DNA from: Synechococcus sp. CC9902
GTDB lineage: Bacteria; Cyanobacteriota; Cyanobacteriia; PCC-6307; Cyanobiaceae
Length of the DNA: 64,000 bases
Direction of reading: 5' to 3'
NCBI RefSeq assembly: GCF_000012505.1
Contig: NC_007513.1
Coordinates: 1,116,001-1,180,000 of the forward strand
Shown: one piece after another, positions 28,476 to 37,643 of the stretch
Layout of the letters: each line of letters opens with the position of its first letter
How positions within the stretch are numbered: position 1 is the first letter of the stretch
The notes under the pieces: generated by a model
The model's database searches: none
The model's input: the letters and a program-made list of their open reading frames with translations, nothing else
Told to the model about the DNA's origin: nothing
Position numbers and translations under genes: made by a program

Positions 28476-29765
28476 TTAATTTATTTTTTTAATCAGTTCG
28501 TTTTTTGCGTCAATATATTGAGAGTCTTGACTTGTACCTAACTTTTCAATCGTAAAACCTTTTAACTGCTTTTCACTCATCTCAGACTTGATATCTGGTT
28601 CGATACCGTTTTTGTGAATATCCGTTCCCTTCGGAGTGAGATATTTAGCGATTGTCACCGTCAAACCAGAGCCGTCAGATAATCCACGCACAGCCTGTAC
28701 TAACCCTTTGCCAAACGTTTTCTGACCAACCAATTGAGCTCGACCATTGTCTTGCAATGAGCCAGACAGGATTTCACTAGCACTGGCTGAGCCTTGGTCA
28801 ATTAAAACAACCAAGGGCTTATCTGTGATGGCACTACCTGTAGCGCGTCGGACATCACGAATACCTTCTCTCGTTCGTGTACTCACAATGATTCCTTCGT
28901 TCAACCATTGGCGAGCTATATCAATACTTGCTTCTAATAATCCTCCGGGATTGCCCCGCAAATCCAGTACGTAACCATCAACATCTTGCGCCTCAAGCGC
29001 CTTTGCTGCTTCGCGCATTTCCTTTGCTGCATTTGCATTAAATTGCTTGAGGCGAATATATCCAACTTTATGTTGATCTCGCGTAGTATTTAGCTTGTAG
29101 GAAACAGCATTAATCTCTATTCTGGCACGCGTCAAAGGAACATCTATTAGTTCATCACCACGGCGAAGACCTAAAATTACTGCTGACCCTTCCGGCCCAC
29201 GAATTAACTTAACAGCATCCTCAGTGTTCATTCCTTCTGTGGACTTGCCATCGATAGAAACAATCACATCCTTAGAAAGAACCCCTGCTCGTGATGCAGG
29301 AGTTCCTTCAATTGGAGATACAACAACTAATTTTTTAGTTGCTTTGTCAAGACTCAATTGAATGCCTACTCCCATCAGTTCACCGGACGTATCAATTCGC
29401 ATTTCCTTGAATTGTTTTGGATCAAGGAAACGGGTATATGGATCATTCAAGCTTGCAAGCATTCCACGAATTGCTTCGTAGGACTCAGCGCTTCCGGCGA
29501 AAGATTTTTTTAGGAGATCGCGACGTAATTGTCGCCATGACGATTCATCATAGTCACCACTTGAATCAAGGTAATCCCGATAGACGATCTGCCAAACCTG
29601 ATCGATCACCTCTTTAGGGCTATCGCTAATCGATCCACCGCTAGCACTCGGAAGGGTGAACCCTGGCGCGCCCAGAGTGATAGCAGTGGTGACGCCACCT
29701 AAACCGAGAATTAGCAGTAGAGGTGTTGTGCGAAGAAACGATCGCCACTTCACTGACTTAGCCAT
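28476..29765 (-). CDS. ctpA: Carboxyl-terminal processing protease, S41 family (429 aa)
   Basis: Serine protease of the Prc/CtpA family; cyanobacterial members work in the lumen or periplasm and one matures the D1 protein of photosystem II. There is an N-terminal signal or anchor (FLRTTPLLLILGLGGVTTAI), a PDZ domain (about residues 110-190), and the S41 catalytic Ser/Lys in GSASASEILSG and GQKTFGKGLV. The start at 29765 leaves 31 bases after ispG. Which Ctp paralogue this is cannot be told by eye. Confidence 0.88.
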   Translation of the reverse strand: MAKSVKWRSFLRTTPLLLILGLGGVTTAITLGAPGFTLPSASGGSISDSPKEVIDQVWQIVYRDYLDSSGDYDESSWRQLRRDLLKKSFAGSAESYEAIRGMLASLNDPYTRFLDPKQFKEMRIDTSGELMGVGIQLSLDKATKKLVVVSPIEGTPASRAGVLSKDVIVSIDGKSTEGMNTEDAVKLIRGPEGSAVILGLRRGDELIDVPLTRARIEINAVSYKLNTTRDQHKVGYIRLKQFNANAAKEMREAAKALEAQDVDGYVLDLRGNPGGLLEASIDIARQWLNEGIIVSTRTREGIRDVRRATGSAITDKPLVVLIDQGSASASEILSGSLQDNGRAQLVGQKTFGKGLVQAVRGLSDGSGLTVTIAKYLTPKGTDIHKNGIEPDIKSEMSEKQLKGFTIEKLGTSQDSQYIDAKNELIKKIN

Positions 29766-29796
29766 ATCCGTCTTGTCTTCAGTCTGTGCGTTCAGA

Positions 29797-31002
29797 TTAC
29801 CGAGTTTCATCAGGATCGACCCAGAGACCATCCTCCTGAATCAATTGGATCAGGGCTTGAACACCTTCTTTTTCTGGAACTTTACGAATTTCTTCTCGAC
29901 CTCGGTACAAAGCAATGATTCCAGGTCCTTTACCCACATAGCCATAGTCGGCATCGGCCATCTCGCCTGGACCATTCACAATGCATCCCATCACTGCAAT
30001 GTCGAGACCTTTTAGATGAGATGTAGCGTTGCGAACTTTATGGAGGACATCCTCCAGGTTGAACAACGTGCGGCCACAACTTGGACAGGCAATATATTCA
30101 ACCATTGTCTTTCGTAAGCCGAGAGACTGAAGAATTGAATAACAAACAGGGATCTCTTTTTCGGGCGCTTCAGTAAGTGAAACTCGGATGGTATCACCCA
30201 AACCCTCTGCTAAGAGTGTGGCAATTCCGGCCGTACTTTTAATCCGTCCATAATCGCCATCCCCAGCCTCAGTTACCCCAAGGTGAAGCGGATAATTGAA
30301 TCCTTCTTGATCCATGGTATCGGCCATTAATCGATAGGCCGAAAGCATCACTGGTGCCCGTGAAGCTTTCATCGATATCACGATGTTATGAAAATCTAGA
30401 TCGTCGCAAATGCGAACGAATTCCATCGCCGACTCCACCATTCCCTTCGGTGTATCTCCATATGTAAACAGCATGCGTTCAGCCAATGAGCCATGGTTAA
30501 CACCAATACGCAACGCTTTATTTTGCTCTCGCAAGAGTTTTACTAAAGGCTCAAATGTCTCTCTAATACGTGTTCCGATTTCAGCAAATTCAGATTCTGT
30601 AAATTCCTGACGATTTGGATCAGGCTTATCGAATACAAATAGTCCAGGATTGATACGGACTTTGTCGACGTGCTGAGCGACCTCTAAGGCAATCTTTGTT
30701 CCGTTGTGGTGAACATCAGCCACTAAGGGAACATTGCATCCCTTAGCCGAGAGTTCCGCTTTAATTTTTCCCATGGCCTTGGCATGACCAATCGACGGGG
30801 TCGTCACTCGAACGATCTCACATCCAGCATCGACAAGACGGATGATTCCAGCGACTGATCCATCGATATCGAGGGTGTCCTCGTTAATCATCGACTGCAC
30901 CGCAATCGGGTGCTCGCTGCCGATCGGGACACTTCCCACCATCACGGTCCGTGTGACTCGACGATGGATCTGGGTGTCGTAGCGCCGATCTAGGGCGGTC
31001 AT
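29797..31002 (-). CDS. ispG: 4-hydroxy-3-methylbut-2-enyl diphosphate synthase IspG (401 aa)
   Basis: [4Fe-4S] enzyme of the MEP isoprenoid pathway (ferredoxin-dependent in cyanobacteria). Cluster cysteines lie in [10 protein letters not shown] and [20 protein letters not shown]; the TIM-barrel N-terminus has [18 protein letters not shown]. The start at 31002 lies 22 bases after the uracil-DNA glycosylase gene. It sits in a minus-strand cluster VOC-UDG-ispG-ctpA. Confidence 0.95.
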   Translation of the reverse strand: MTALDRRYDTQIHRRVTRTVMVGSVPIGSEHPIAVQSMINEDTLDIDGSVAGIIRLVDAGCEIVRVTTPSIGHAKAMGKIKAELSAKGCNVPLVADVHHNGTKIALEVAQHVDKVRINPGLFVFDKPDPNRQEFTESEFAEIGTRIRETFEPLVKLLREQNKALRIGVNHGSLAERMLFTYGDTPKGMVESAMEFVRICDDLDFHNIVISMKASRAPVMLSAYRLMADTMDQEGFNYPLHLGVTEAGDGDYGRIKSTAGIATLLAEGLGDTIRVSLTEAPEKEIPVCYSILQSLGLRKTMVEYIACPSCGRTLFNLEDVLHKVRNATSHLKGLDIAVMGCIVNGPGEMADADYGYVGKGPGIIALYRGREEIRKVPEKEGVQALIQLIQEDGLWVDPDETR

Positions 31003-31024
31003 GTGTAGCCGTTCCAGATGCACG

Positions 31025-31588
31025 TCAACGTTCGCACAGCTTGGTACGCACAGCGGAAAGATCTTGGCGTGTGAGTTCAACTGGTCCGCCTTCCTTTGCC
31101 GACGCGTGACGGAGCAGATAAGCCGGATGAAAGATGGGCATCACCGAACGACCTTGCCAGGTCTGCCACTTCCCTCGTAACTCTGTCATTGCAGTTTTCA
31201 GTTCCAAGAGAGCCTGAACCGCAGTTGCGCCAGTCAGCACGATCACAGCAGGATTCACTTCGGCAATTTGCTTGTCAAGCCAGGGACGACATGCCGTGAG
31301 CTCAGTTTTTTTTGGGCGGCGATTGTTCGGCGGCCGGCATTTCACCGCATTGCAGATGTAGAGGTCCTTCTCGATGTTGAAACCCGCCTCGATCAGCAAA
31401 CGATCGAGGGCTTGTCCGGATCGGCCCTTAAACGGCAGACCGGTTTGATCTTCCTGCGCACCGGGAGCTTCTCCGATCAACATCAGTGGTGCTTTTGGAT
31501 TGCCCCGATAGACCACCACCTTTTGGCGCGTTGTGGCTAACTCACAGGCTGAGCAGCGCAAACATGCATCCAAATCGAAGGACGTCAT
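31025..31588 (-). CDS. Family 4 uracil-DNA glycosylase (187 aa)
   Basis: Excises uracil from DNA. Fe-S cysteines are in CLRCSACEL at the N-terminus plus CNAVKCRPP and CRPW. The catalytic-site motif [20 protein letters not shown] is the family 4/5 signature, and FHPAYLLR is the second motif. Its ATG overlaps the stop of the VOC gene as ATGA. Confidence 0.9.
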   Translation of the reverse strand: MTSFDLDACLRCSACELATTRQKVVVYRGNPKAPLMLIGEAPGAQEDQTGLPFKGRSGQALDRLLIEAGFNIEKDLYICNAVKCRPPNNRRPKKTELTACRPWLDKQIAEVNPAVIVLTGATAVQALLELKTAMTELRGKWQTWQGRSVMPIFHPAYLLRHASAKEGGPVELTRQDLSAVRTKLCER

Positions 31589-31986
31589 GCACTCCCTTCC
31601 GATCGTGCAATGGGAATCAGCAATAAAAAAGCATTGCCTTCTGGATCATTCATCCAACATTCAGCACCGAAAGGTTCCAACCGAGCCGGCTCCACAACAG
31701 AGCCTCCCAAACTGAGCGCATGGCTGACGTGGTGCTCCAATTCAACCAAAGGAGTGGGGTGGGCAGGACGCTTTAGACAGACCGACAACGCACGACCTGC
31801 CACCGGGAATGGGCGATGTTGTGATGGCCGATAAATCTCAAGCCTTAAGCCATTGCCAAGGTCAAGAATCTTGTGGTGGTCTGCTTTTCCAGCACAAATG
31901 GTCGCGTTAAAAAGAGCTGCATAAAAATGGCTTAAGGCTTTGGGGTTATGTGCCGCGAGAACCAAGCTGATTTGCAAGGGATTCAT
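31585..31986 (-). CDS. Glyoxalase/VOC-fold protein (133 aa)
   Basis: Small vicinal-oxygen-chelate protein: an N-terminal ISLVLAAHNPKALSHFYAALF strand-helix and the C-terminal ECWMNDPEGNAFLLLIP typical of the fold. Metal ligands are incomplete by eye, so the enzymatic role is open. The start at 31986 is preferred over 32001. First gene of the VOC-UDG-ispG-ctpA cluster. Confidence 0.75.
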   Translation of the reverse strand: MNPLQISLVLAAHNPKALSHFYAALFNATICAGKADHHKILDLGNGLRLEIYRPSQHRPFPVAGRALSVCLKRPAHPTPLVELEHHVSHALSLGGSVVEPARLEPFGAECWMNDPEGNAFLLLIPIARSEGSA

Positions 31987-32067
31987 GGCCTGCGTGAACA
32001 AAGGGTTGTTTGGGTCACTGCTTGAGGCAGGATGAGATTTTTAAACGCACCCCGGGGAGGTGCGTTG

Positions 32068-33249
32068 ATGATCTTGCGCCCCCCAGAACTCTCCCATCGG
32101 GCGATTGCCCTTAAGCCCTCGCTGACCCTCGAGATCAGCGCCAAAGCCAAAGCGCTTAAGGCCGAAGGCCGAGATATTTGCAGCCTTAGTGCTGGGGAGC
32201 CTGATTTCAATACCCCAGGGTTCATCGTCGAGGCGGCAAGGGAGGCTCTATCCCAGGGCATCACCCGTTACGGCCCAGCGGCGGGTGATCCTGAGTTACG
32301 AGCGGCTCTCGCCGACAAACTCACCCATGAAAACGATATTGCGACAAAGCCTGAGCAGGTTCTGATCTGCAACGGCGGTAAACAAGCGATTTACAACCTT
32401 TTCCAGGTGGTGCTGAACCCCGGCGATGAAGTTTTACTCCCTTCGCCCTATTGGTTGAGTTATCCAGAAATGGCTGCCCTGGCTGGTGCCAGCACGGTGT
32501 TGATTCCATCTTCAGCTTCTGATGGATTCAGACTCGATCTCGATGCTTTGGAAGCAAGGATCACCCCCAAAAGCCGACTTTTGGTGATCAACAGTCCAGG
32601 GAATCCCACGGGTCGCGTCATGCAGCGACAAGAACTCGAGGCTCTGGCTGAGCTGGTTGCTCGACACCCCAATCTCTTGGTGATGAGTGACGAAATCTAT
32701 GAATATCTTTTGGCTGAGGGAGAGCAACACATCAGTTTTGCCTCCGTATCGGAAGCGATCAAGGATCGTTGCTTCACGGTGAATGGCTTCGCCAAGGGTT
32801 GGGCCATGACTGGGTGGCGCCTGGGCTACCTCGCTGGCAACGCGACGGTGATCAAAGCGGCTTCAGCACTACAAAGCCAAAGCACCAGCAATGTTTGCAG
32901 TTTTGCCCAAAAAGGAGCGCTCGCTGCCATTCGTGGATCGCGGGAGTGTGTTGCAGATATGGCCTGCAGCTACAACTTGCGGAGAAATTTTCTGATCGAA
33001 GGACTGCAATCCATTCCAGGCATCACCTTGATTCCTCCGAAAGGTGCGTTCTATGCCTTTCCGCAGCTGCCGGAGGGCATTACCGATTCGATGGAATTTT
33101 GTCGTCGTGCTTTAGAAGACGAAGGCCTTGCCGTTGTGCCAGGTATTGCCTTCGGAGACGACCGCTGCATTCGTCTGTCGTGTGCCGTCTCGCATGAGAG
33201 CATCACAAATGGTTTGGAACGACTGCAGCGGATGCTCAGCAAGTTCTGA
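32068..33249 (+). CDS. aspC: Class I/II aminotransferase, aspartate-type (393 aa)
   Basis: PLP enzyme, probably aspartate or related aminotransferase. SAGEPDFNTPGFI near the N-terminus, NSPGNPTGRV, SDEIYEYL and the PLP-lysine region FAKGWAMTGWRLGYLAG (about residue 240) match the family. ATG 32068 gives the usual N-terminus; 32032 would add 12 residues. Confidence 0.9.
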   Translation: MILRPPELSHRAIALKPSLTLEISAKAKALKAEGRDICSLSAGEPDFNTPGFIVEAAREALSQGITRYGPAAGDPELRAALADKLTHENDIATKPEQVLICNGGKQAIYNLFQVVLNPGDEVLLPSPYWLSYPEMAALAGASTVLIPSSASDGFRLDLDALEARITPKSRLLVINSPGNPTGRVMQRQELEALAELVARHPNLLVMSDEIYEYLLAEGEQHISFASVSEAIKDRCFTVNGFAKGWAMTGWRLGYLAGNATVIKAASALQSQSTSNVCSFAQKGALAAIRGSRECVADMACSYNLRRNFLIEGLQSIPGITLIPPKGAFYAFPQLPEGITDSMEFCRRALEDEGLAVVPGIAFGDDRCIRLSCAVSHESITNGLERLQRMLSKF

Positions 33250-33271
33250 CTGACCGAAAGACGTCACATCA

Positions 33272-34195
33272 ATGCCTACTCAAAAACTTCAGCTCTCTTT
33301 GGCTGCACGTCTTCTGACTGGCATCGTCGTTGCGACCGCCGTGGCGAGCTGTGGTTCAGGTCCTTTAGGCACAGAGTCACCAGTCCTTCACATCGGGGCA
33401 ATTCCGGATCAGAACCCGGAGAAGCTCAACCGTCTTTACAGCTCACTTTCAGCCGAACTCAGTGATCAGCTGAAGGTTCCGGTGGAGTACGTACCTGTGA
33501 GCAACTACCCCGCTGCGGTGACTGCGTTTCGAACCGGCAGCCTCGACTTGGTTTGGTTCGGTGGCCTCACGGGCGTACAGGCCCGGTTACAAACCCCTGG
33601 AGCCAAGGTTTTGGCGCAACGCGATATCGACGCCAAGTTCACAAGCGTCTTCATTGCCAATGGCGCCAGCGGACTTCGCCCATTCAGCACTGGTGATCAG
33701 CTCACAAATCTGAAAGGACGACGCCTTTCTTTTGGATCAGAGAGCTCAACATCAGGTCGGCTGATGCCTCAATACTTCATGAGCCAAAACGGTGTTGGCA
33801 CCGATGAGCTCGCCGGTGGTGCTCCTGGGTTCAGCGGAAGCCATGACGCCACAATCGCCGTGGTGCAGAGCGGTGCCTACGAGGTCGGAGCCTTGAACGA
33901 ACAGGTTTGGAAAAGCAATGTTGAAGATGGTCGCGCTGACCCCAACAAGGTCTCAGTCATTTGGAGAACGCCTCCATACGTCGACTACCACTGGGTGGCT
34001 CGTCCCGATCTCGATGAACGATTCGGTAATGGCTTTACCAACAAGGTCCAAACCGCTCTGCTAGCGATCACTGCGGATACGCCTCGAGGTGAAACCATCC
34101 TCGAACTGTTTGGTGCCGCTGAGTTCATTCCTGCTCAGAATTCCGATTACGACAAAATCGAAGCGGTGGGTCGTCAACTCGGCAAGATCCGTTGA
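33272..34195 (+). CDS. PhnD-family ABC substrate-binding lipoprotein (307 aa)
   Basis: Periplasmic binding protein of the phosphonate/phosphite (PhnD) family. A lipoprotein signal ends in VATAVASC, and the mature part contains IGAIPDQNPEKL, LDLVWFGGLTGVQ and GSESSTSGRLMPQYF, as in PhnD. The ligand cannot be fixed by eye: relatives bind phosphonate, phosphite, or are labelled selenate-type. First gene of a three-gene importer operon. Confidence 0.82.
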   Translation: MPTQKLQLSLAARLLTGIVVATAVASCGSGPLGTESPVLHIGAIPDQNPEKLNRLYSSLSAELSDQLKVPVEYVPVSNYPAAVTAFRTGSLDLVWFGGLTGVQARLQTPGAKVLAQRDIDAKFTSVFIANGASGLRPFSTGDQLTNLKGRRLSFGSESSTSGRLMPQYFMSQNGVGTDELAGGAPGFSGSHDATIAVVQSGAYEVGALNEQVWKSNVEDGRADPNKVSVIWRTPPYVDYHWVARPDLDERFGNGFTNKVQTALLAITADTPRGETILELFGAAEFIPAQNSDYDKIEAVGRQLGKIR

Positions 34196-34896
34196 CAGCG
34201 CTCCTGGAGTTGAACCAGGTGAGCCTGGACCAACGACTCCAAACGACCAGTCTCACCATCAGGGCTGATGAACGGGTGGTTTTACTTGGAGCCAGTGGCG
34301 CAGGAAAAACCACCCTCATCAAACTCTGCAACGGGAGCCTGCAACCCTCGCGGGGCGCCCTCCAATGGCGTGGTCAACCGCTCAAGAGATTGCCGCGTCA
34401 TGAACGGCGATCAATTGGCACGTTTTGGCAGGACTTACGACTGGTTGAGGAGCTGAGCGTGGTCCAAAACATCAATAGCGGTGCCCTTGGGCGTCATGGC
34501 TTGATGTGGGCCTTGAGAAATCTGCTTGGTGCCCTGGAAAAGGACGCGTGTCTCGCGGTAATGCAAGAGGTCCACCTAGAGCCTTCACTGCTCAAACGAG
34601 CCGTGACCGAACTCTCAGGAGGTCAGCGACAACGCGTTGCTTTGGCTCGATTGCTGCGCCAAAGGCCTGAACTAGTGCTCGCGGATGAACCTTTGTCGGC
34701 CCTGGATCCTGTCATCGCCAGGGATGTCTTGGACACACTGCTTTCACTTCCAGGGTGTCTGATCAGCTTGCATCGCCCTGATCTCATCCATCGATTTGAA
34801 CGCGTCCTGGGTCTACGTAACGGAGCCCTTGTTCTTGACGCGGCACCAGACATGATCAGCAAGACGCAATTGGAATGGTTGTACGGACGTTCGTAA
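34192..34896 (+). CDS. PhnC-type ABC transporter ATPase (234 aa)
   Basis: ATP-binding subunit: Walker A GASGAGKTT (about residue 35), signature ELSGGQRQRVALARLL, Walker B LVLADEPLSALD. Start TTG at 34192, overlapping the upstream stop (TTGA) by 4 bases. It overlaps the permease gene by 22 bases. Confidence 0.85.
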   Translation: MTALLELNQVSLDQRLQTTSLTIRADERVVLLGASGAGKTTLIKLCNGSLQPSRGALQWRGQPLKRLPRHERRSIGTFWQDLRLVEELSVVQNINSGALGRHGLMWALRNLLGALEKDACLAVMQEVHLEPSLLKRAVTELSGGQRQRVALARLLRQRPELVLADEPLSALDPVIARDVLDTLLSLPGCLISLHRPDLIHRFERVLGLRNGALVLDAAPDMISKTQLEWLYGRS

Positions 34897-36404
34897 AACC
34901 AGCTTTACCGCTGCTCACTCTGCTACCGGGACTTTGTCTGATTCCTGTGGTGGCCATCCTCGTTCGAGATGGCCATGGCGGTGGGCTCCCGTTGTTAATC
35001 CAGTTTGCTCAAGGTGCTGTTCAGCCTTCCTTCGATCCGACTCTTCTCAAGAGCCTTTGGCAAGGACTTCAGATCACCTTCGTGACAGCGGTTCTCTCCT
35101 GGGCCATTAGTAGTGGTCTGGGATTGATCTTCGGCTTTTTGGGTTCACGCACCCTTTGGCGAACCCTCTTGGGAACTGCATGGCCAGCACTGCTTGTTCG
35201 GCGACTGTTGTCCCCCTTCCGAGCCATTCATGAGTTGATTTGGGGGTTGCTCTTACTTCAGGTTTATGGACTCAACGGTTGGGTTGCTATCGCGGCGATT
35301 GTTATCCCGTACAGCGCCTTGATGGCAAGGGTGCTTGCTGATCAAATTGATTGCCATGATTCGCCAGCCCTACCGGTCCTTCAAGGCAGCGGAGGGCCGG
35401 CGATGGCAGTGCTTCTGACGGCTGTCTTTCCAGCAGTGTTTGCCTCGATCAAACATCACATTGGCCATCGCCTCGATTGCGCTCTTCGATCAGCTTTGAT
35501 CCTGGGCGTGTTTGGGCTTGGGGGGCTAGGAACCGATTTGATGTTGAGCCTTCAATCCCTCCAATTCAGAGATATGTGGAGTGGGTTGTGGTTGTTAGCC
35601 ATAGCCATGGTGTTACTTGATTTCATCCTTCAGACCATTCCGCGCAGGCCACGGCATGGTTTTGTCGTGGGGATTGCGCTGGTGTTGTTAGTGGTTTGGA
35701 GTGCCTCTCTGAATTTGGATCTTTCTTGGCCGAGCGAAAGCTTTGGTCCTGTGTTCAGTGGGTTAGTGGCTGACCGCAACGCAGCAACTGCGGCACTGTT
35801 TGAGATCAATTGGGGAGCTGCGATCGGCTCAACACTTCTCATCACCCTGATGGCCAGCTGCATCGCTACGGCAGTTCCTCCACTACTTCTCTTGCTTTCG
35901 CCGAGCCAAAGCAGCCTTCGGCTTCAAAGCCTGATCTGGGGCGCATTGCGCTTAGTGCCAACTCCTTTGACTGCACTGTTACTCCTGGTGATGGCTAAGC
36001 CGAGCCTGCCCCTCGCAGCTCTGGCCCTAGGGCTCCATCACAGCGGGGTGATGGGTCGTGTGCTGATGAAAGACATCCGCGAAACAGGTTTAGGTTCGGC
36101 ACAGATCTTGGAACGGTCTGGAGCGACTGTTCGAATGAGCTGGCTTTACGGCCCATTGGCCGAAGTCAGTCGGAGTTATCTCGCCTATGCGTCGTACCGG
36201 TGCGACGTCATCCTCAGAGACACTGTGGTTGTAGGGATTGTGGGAAGTGCGGGATTGGGCTGGCAATTAATCGACGCTTTGTCGTCCTTTCACTGGTGGC
36301 TCGTTGCTTGGTTGGTCCTGGCATTCATTGTTTTGACACTCTGCGGAGAAACCATCACGGAACAGTTGCAACAACGCTTGAACTGCAAGGCTGTAGGCCT
36401 GTGA
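34875..36404 (+). CDS. PhnE-type ABC permease, two fused permease domains (509 aa)
   Basis: Membrane subunit of the importer. About 12 hydrophobic segments form two halves, each with a binding-protein-dependent transport signature region. In the first half this is ALRSALILGVFGLGGLG (about residue 205), and in the second half RDTVVVGIVGSAGLGWQL (about residue 450). PhnE proteins are usually about 260-290 aa single-domain permeases that dimerise, so this is a fused pair. Operon partner of the PhnD and PhnC homologues. Confidence 0.85.
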   Translation: MVVRTFVKPALPLLTLLPGLCLIPVVAILVRDGHGGGLPLLIQFAQGAVQPSFDPTLLKSLWQGLQITFVTAVLSWAISSGLGLIFGFLGSRTLWRTLLGTAWPALLVRRLLSPFRAIHELIWGLLLLQVYGLNGWVAIAAIVIPYSALMARVLADQIDCHDSPALPVLQGSGGPAMAVLLTAVFPAVFASIKHHIGHRLDCALRSALILGVFGLGGLGTDLMLSLQSLQFRDMWSGLWLLAIAMVLLDFILQTIPRRPRHGFVVGIALVLLVVWSASLNLDLSWPSESFGPVFSGLVADRNAATAALFEINWGAAIGSTLLITLMASCIATAVPPLLLLLSPSQSSLRLQSLIWGALRLVPTPLTALLLLVMAKPSLPLAALALGLHHSGVMGRVLMKDIRETGLGSAQILERSGATVRMSWLYGPLAEVSRSYLAYASYRCDVILRDTVVVGIVGSAGLGWQLIDALSSFHWWLVAWLVLAFIVLTLCGETITEQLQQRLNCKAVGL

Positions 36405-36411
36405 AGGCAGT

Positions 36412-36457
36412 GTCTTGTGAAAGAAGAAGTGGTCTTGTGAAAGAAGTGGTCTTGTGA
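36412..36457 (+). repeat. Short tandem repeat before the GDSL gene
   Basis: Three direct copies of GTCTTGTGA start at 36412, 36432 and 36449, followed by AAGAAGAAGTG, AAGAAGTG and then the coding ATGG. The third copy supplies the GTG/ATG start of the next gene. The unit probably arose by slippage. Confidence 0.75.
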
Positions 36458-37140
36458 TGGCGGCAACCATGGGACCGAGACAACTCGTGGTTTTGGGTGA
36501 TAGCGGCGTTCTTGGCTGGGGGGATCGGGACGGTGGTGGTTGGTGCCAGCGATTACGGATGGATTGGATGCAACTTCCTTCCGCACCGGTGATCTATCCA
36601 CTCGGTGTTCGAGGCGATGGAATTGAACGGATTGCAGCGCGATGGCGGCATGAATGGTTGTGTCGCGGGGAACTTCGGCGACAACACCCCGACGGTTTGC
36701 TGCTGAGTGTTGGCCTCAATGACACAGCCCGAATCGGTCGCAGTGATGGCCGCCCCCAACTAGAGCCAGACGCCTTCGCCTTTGGCATCAGCCAACTTCT
36801 GATGGAGATGAGATCCGTAACGAACGTTTTCGTTCTTGGGCTCACTCCAGTGGATGAACATGTGATGCCCTTTGCGGAGTGCCTTTGGTACAGCAACAAG
36901 GCAATTGCCGCGACGGAAGCAGCTCTAGCGGAACAGTGTCGTGAGGCCAATGTGCCGTTCTATGCCCTTCATGCCGAAATCCAGGCACAAACCGATTGGT
37001 TGCAGTGGATCGAGCCCGACGGGATTCACCTCAATACGAACGGCCATTCCTGGATCTACAACGCACTCCAGCACTGGCCACCGCTGTTGAATTGGGCAGG
37101 ACTTTCACCACTGAACACACCCACCCCGATCAATGGGTAA
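36454..37140 (+). CDS. SGNH/GDSL-family hydrolase (228 aa)
   Basis: Esterase or lipase-like enzyme with the block I motif VVLGDSGVLGWGD (catalytic Ser, about residue 17), block III SVGLNDTAR (Gly and Asn of the oxyanion hole) and the block V pair DGIHLNTNGH (Asp and His). The start is GTG 36454 or ATG 36457, both inside the third copy of the short tandem repeat. Substrate unknown. Confidence 0.85.
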   Translation: MMAATMGPRQLVVLGDSGVLGWGDRDGGGWCQRLRMDWMQLPSAPVIYPLGVRGDGIERIAARWRHEWLCRGELRRQHPDGLLLSVGLNDTARIGRSDGRPQLEPDAFAFGISQLLMEMRSVTNVFVLGLTPVDEHVMPFAECLWYSNKAIAATEAALAEQCREANVPFYALHAEIQAQTDWLQWIEPDGIHLNTNGHSWIYNALQHWPPLLNWAGLSPLNTPTPING

Positions 37141-37190
37141 GGCACCCGAGCCCCAGCTAGTGTGTGAATTCGCTAACAAGTGGGATCAGC

Positions 37191-37358
37191 ATGGAGCTCA
37201 ATACTTCTCTTCAGTTCACCAACAAAAAGCCACCCGCTCAACGCAAAACCACGCTGAAGTGGGATGACAATGGTGACCTCACAGCGGTTGATATGGCACG
37301 CATCATTGATCGGCTAACGACACCTGAGCTGAATCGCTGTGAATTGGATCAGTCCTGA
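37191..37358 (+). CDS. Small protein of unknown function (55 aa)
   Basis: Short soluble protein (MELNTSLQFTNKKPPAQRKT start) with a central TLKWDDNGDLTAVDMARIIDRL block that looks structured. ATG 37191 is preferred; the frame is open from 37164. Convergent with the PCP_red gene, 6 bases apart. I do not recognise the family. Confidence 0.5.
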   Translation: MELNTSLQFTNKKPPAQRKTTLKWDDNGDLTAVDMARIIDRLTTPELNRCELDQS

Positions 37359-37364
37359 ATCGCT

Positions 37365-37556
37365 CTATTTCGGCGCCATGCTCGCCTTGGCTTCGCGATA
37401 AAAGTCAAGACATACATCCGCTCGGCCAGCTTCCATGGCCATCGATTCGACGCGGCGTCGCACCGCAGGGCGGACAAAAAATGGCACATCTTTTTTGAGC
37501 GCTGTTAGTGCTTCTGGTTGCCAATCCATTCGTAAACCACAGGTCCAACTCATCAT
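37365..37556 (-). CDS. PCP_red (protochlorophyllide-reductase-like) domain protein (63 aa)
   Basis: Nearly the whole protein is the small helical PCP_red domain known from the C-terminus of the light-independent protochlorophyllide reductase subunit ChlB: DWQPEALTALKKDVPFFVRPAVRRRVESMA, then a final helix. Stand-alone PCP_red proteins exist in cyanobacteria; their role is not settled. The start may be 37556 or 37553. Divergent from the sigma factor gene at 37644. Confidence 0.65.
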   Translation of the reverse strand: MMSWTCGLRMDWQPEALTALKKDVPFFVRPAVRRRVESMAMEAGRADVCLDFYREAKASMAPK

Positions 37557-37643
37557 CGAGCACATTTGTGCCGGATTGAGGTCCTGCGGTGGGCAGGCTT
37601 TCACGGATTGCCTGGCAACCGTGAAAGCAGTTGTTTTGATTGC

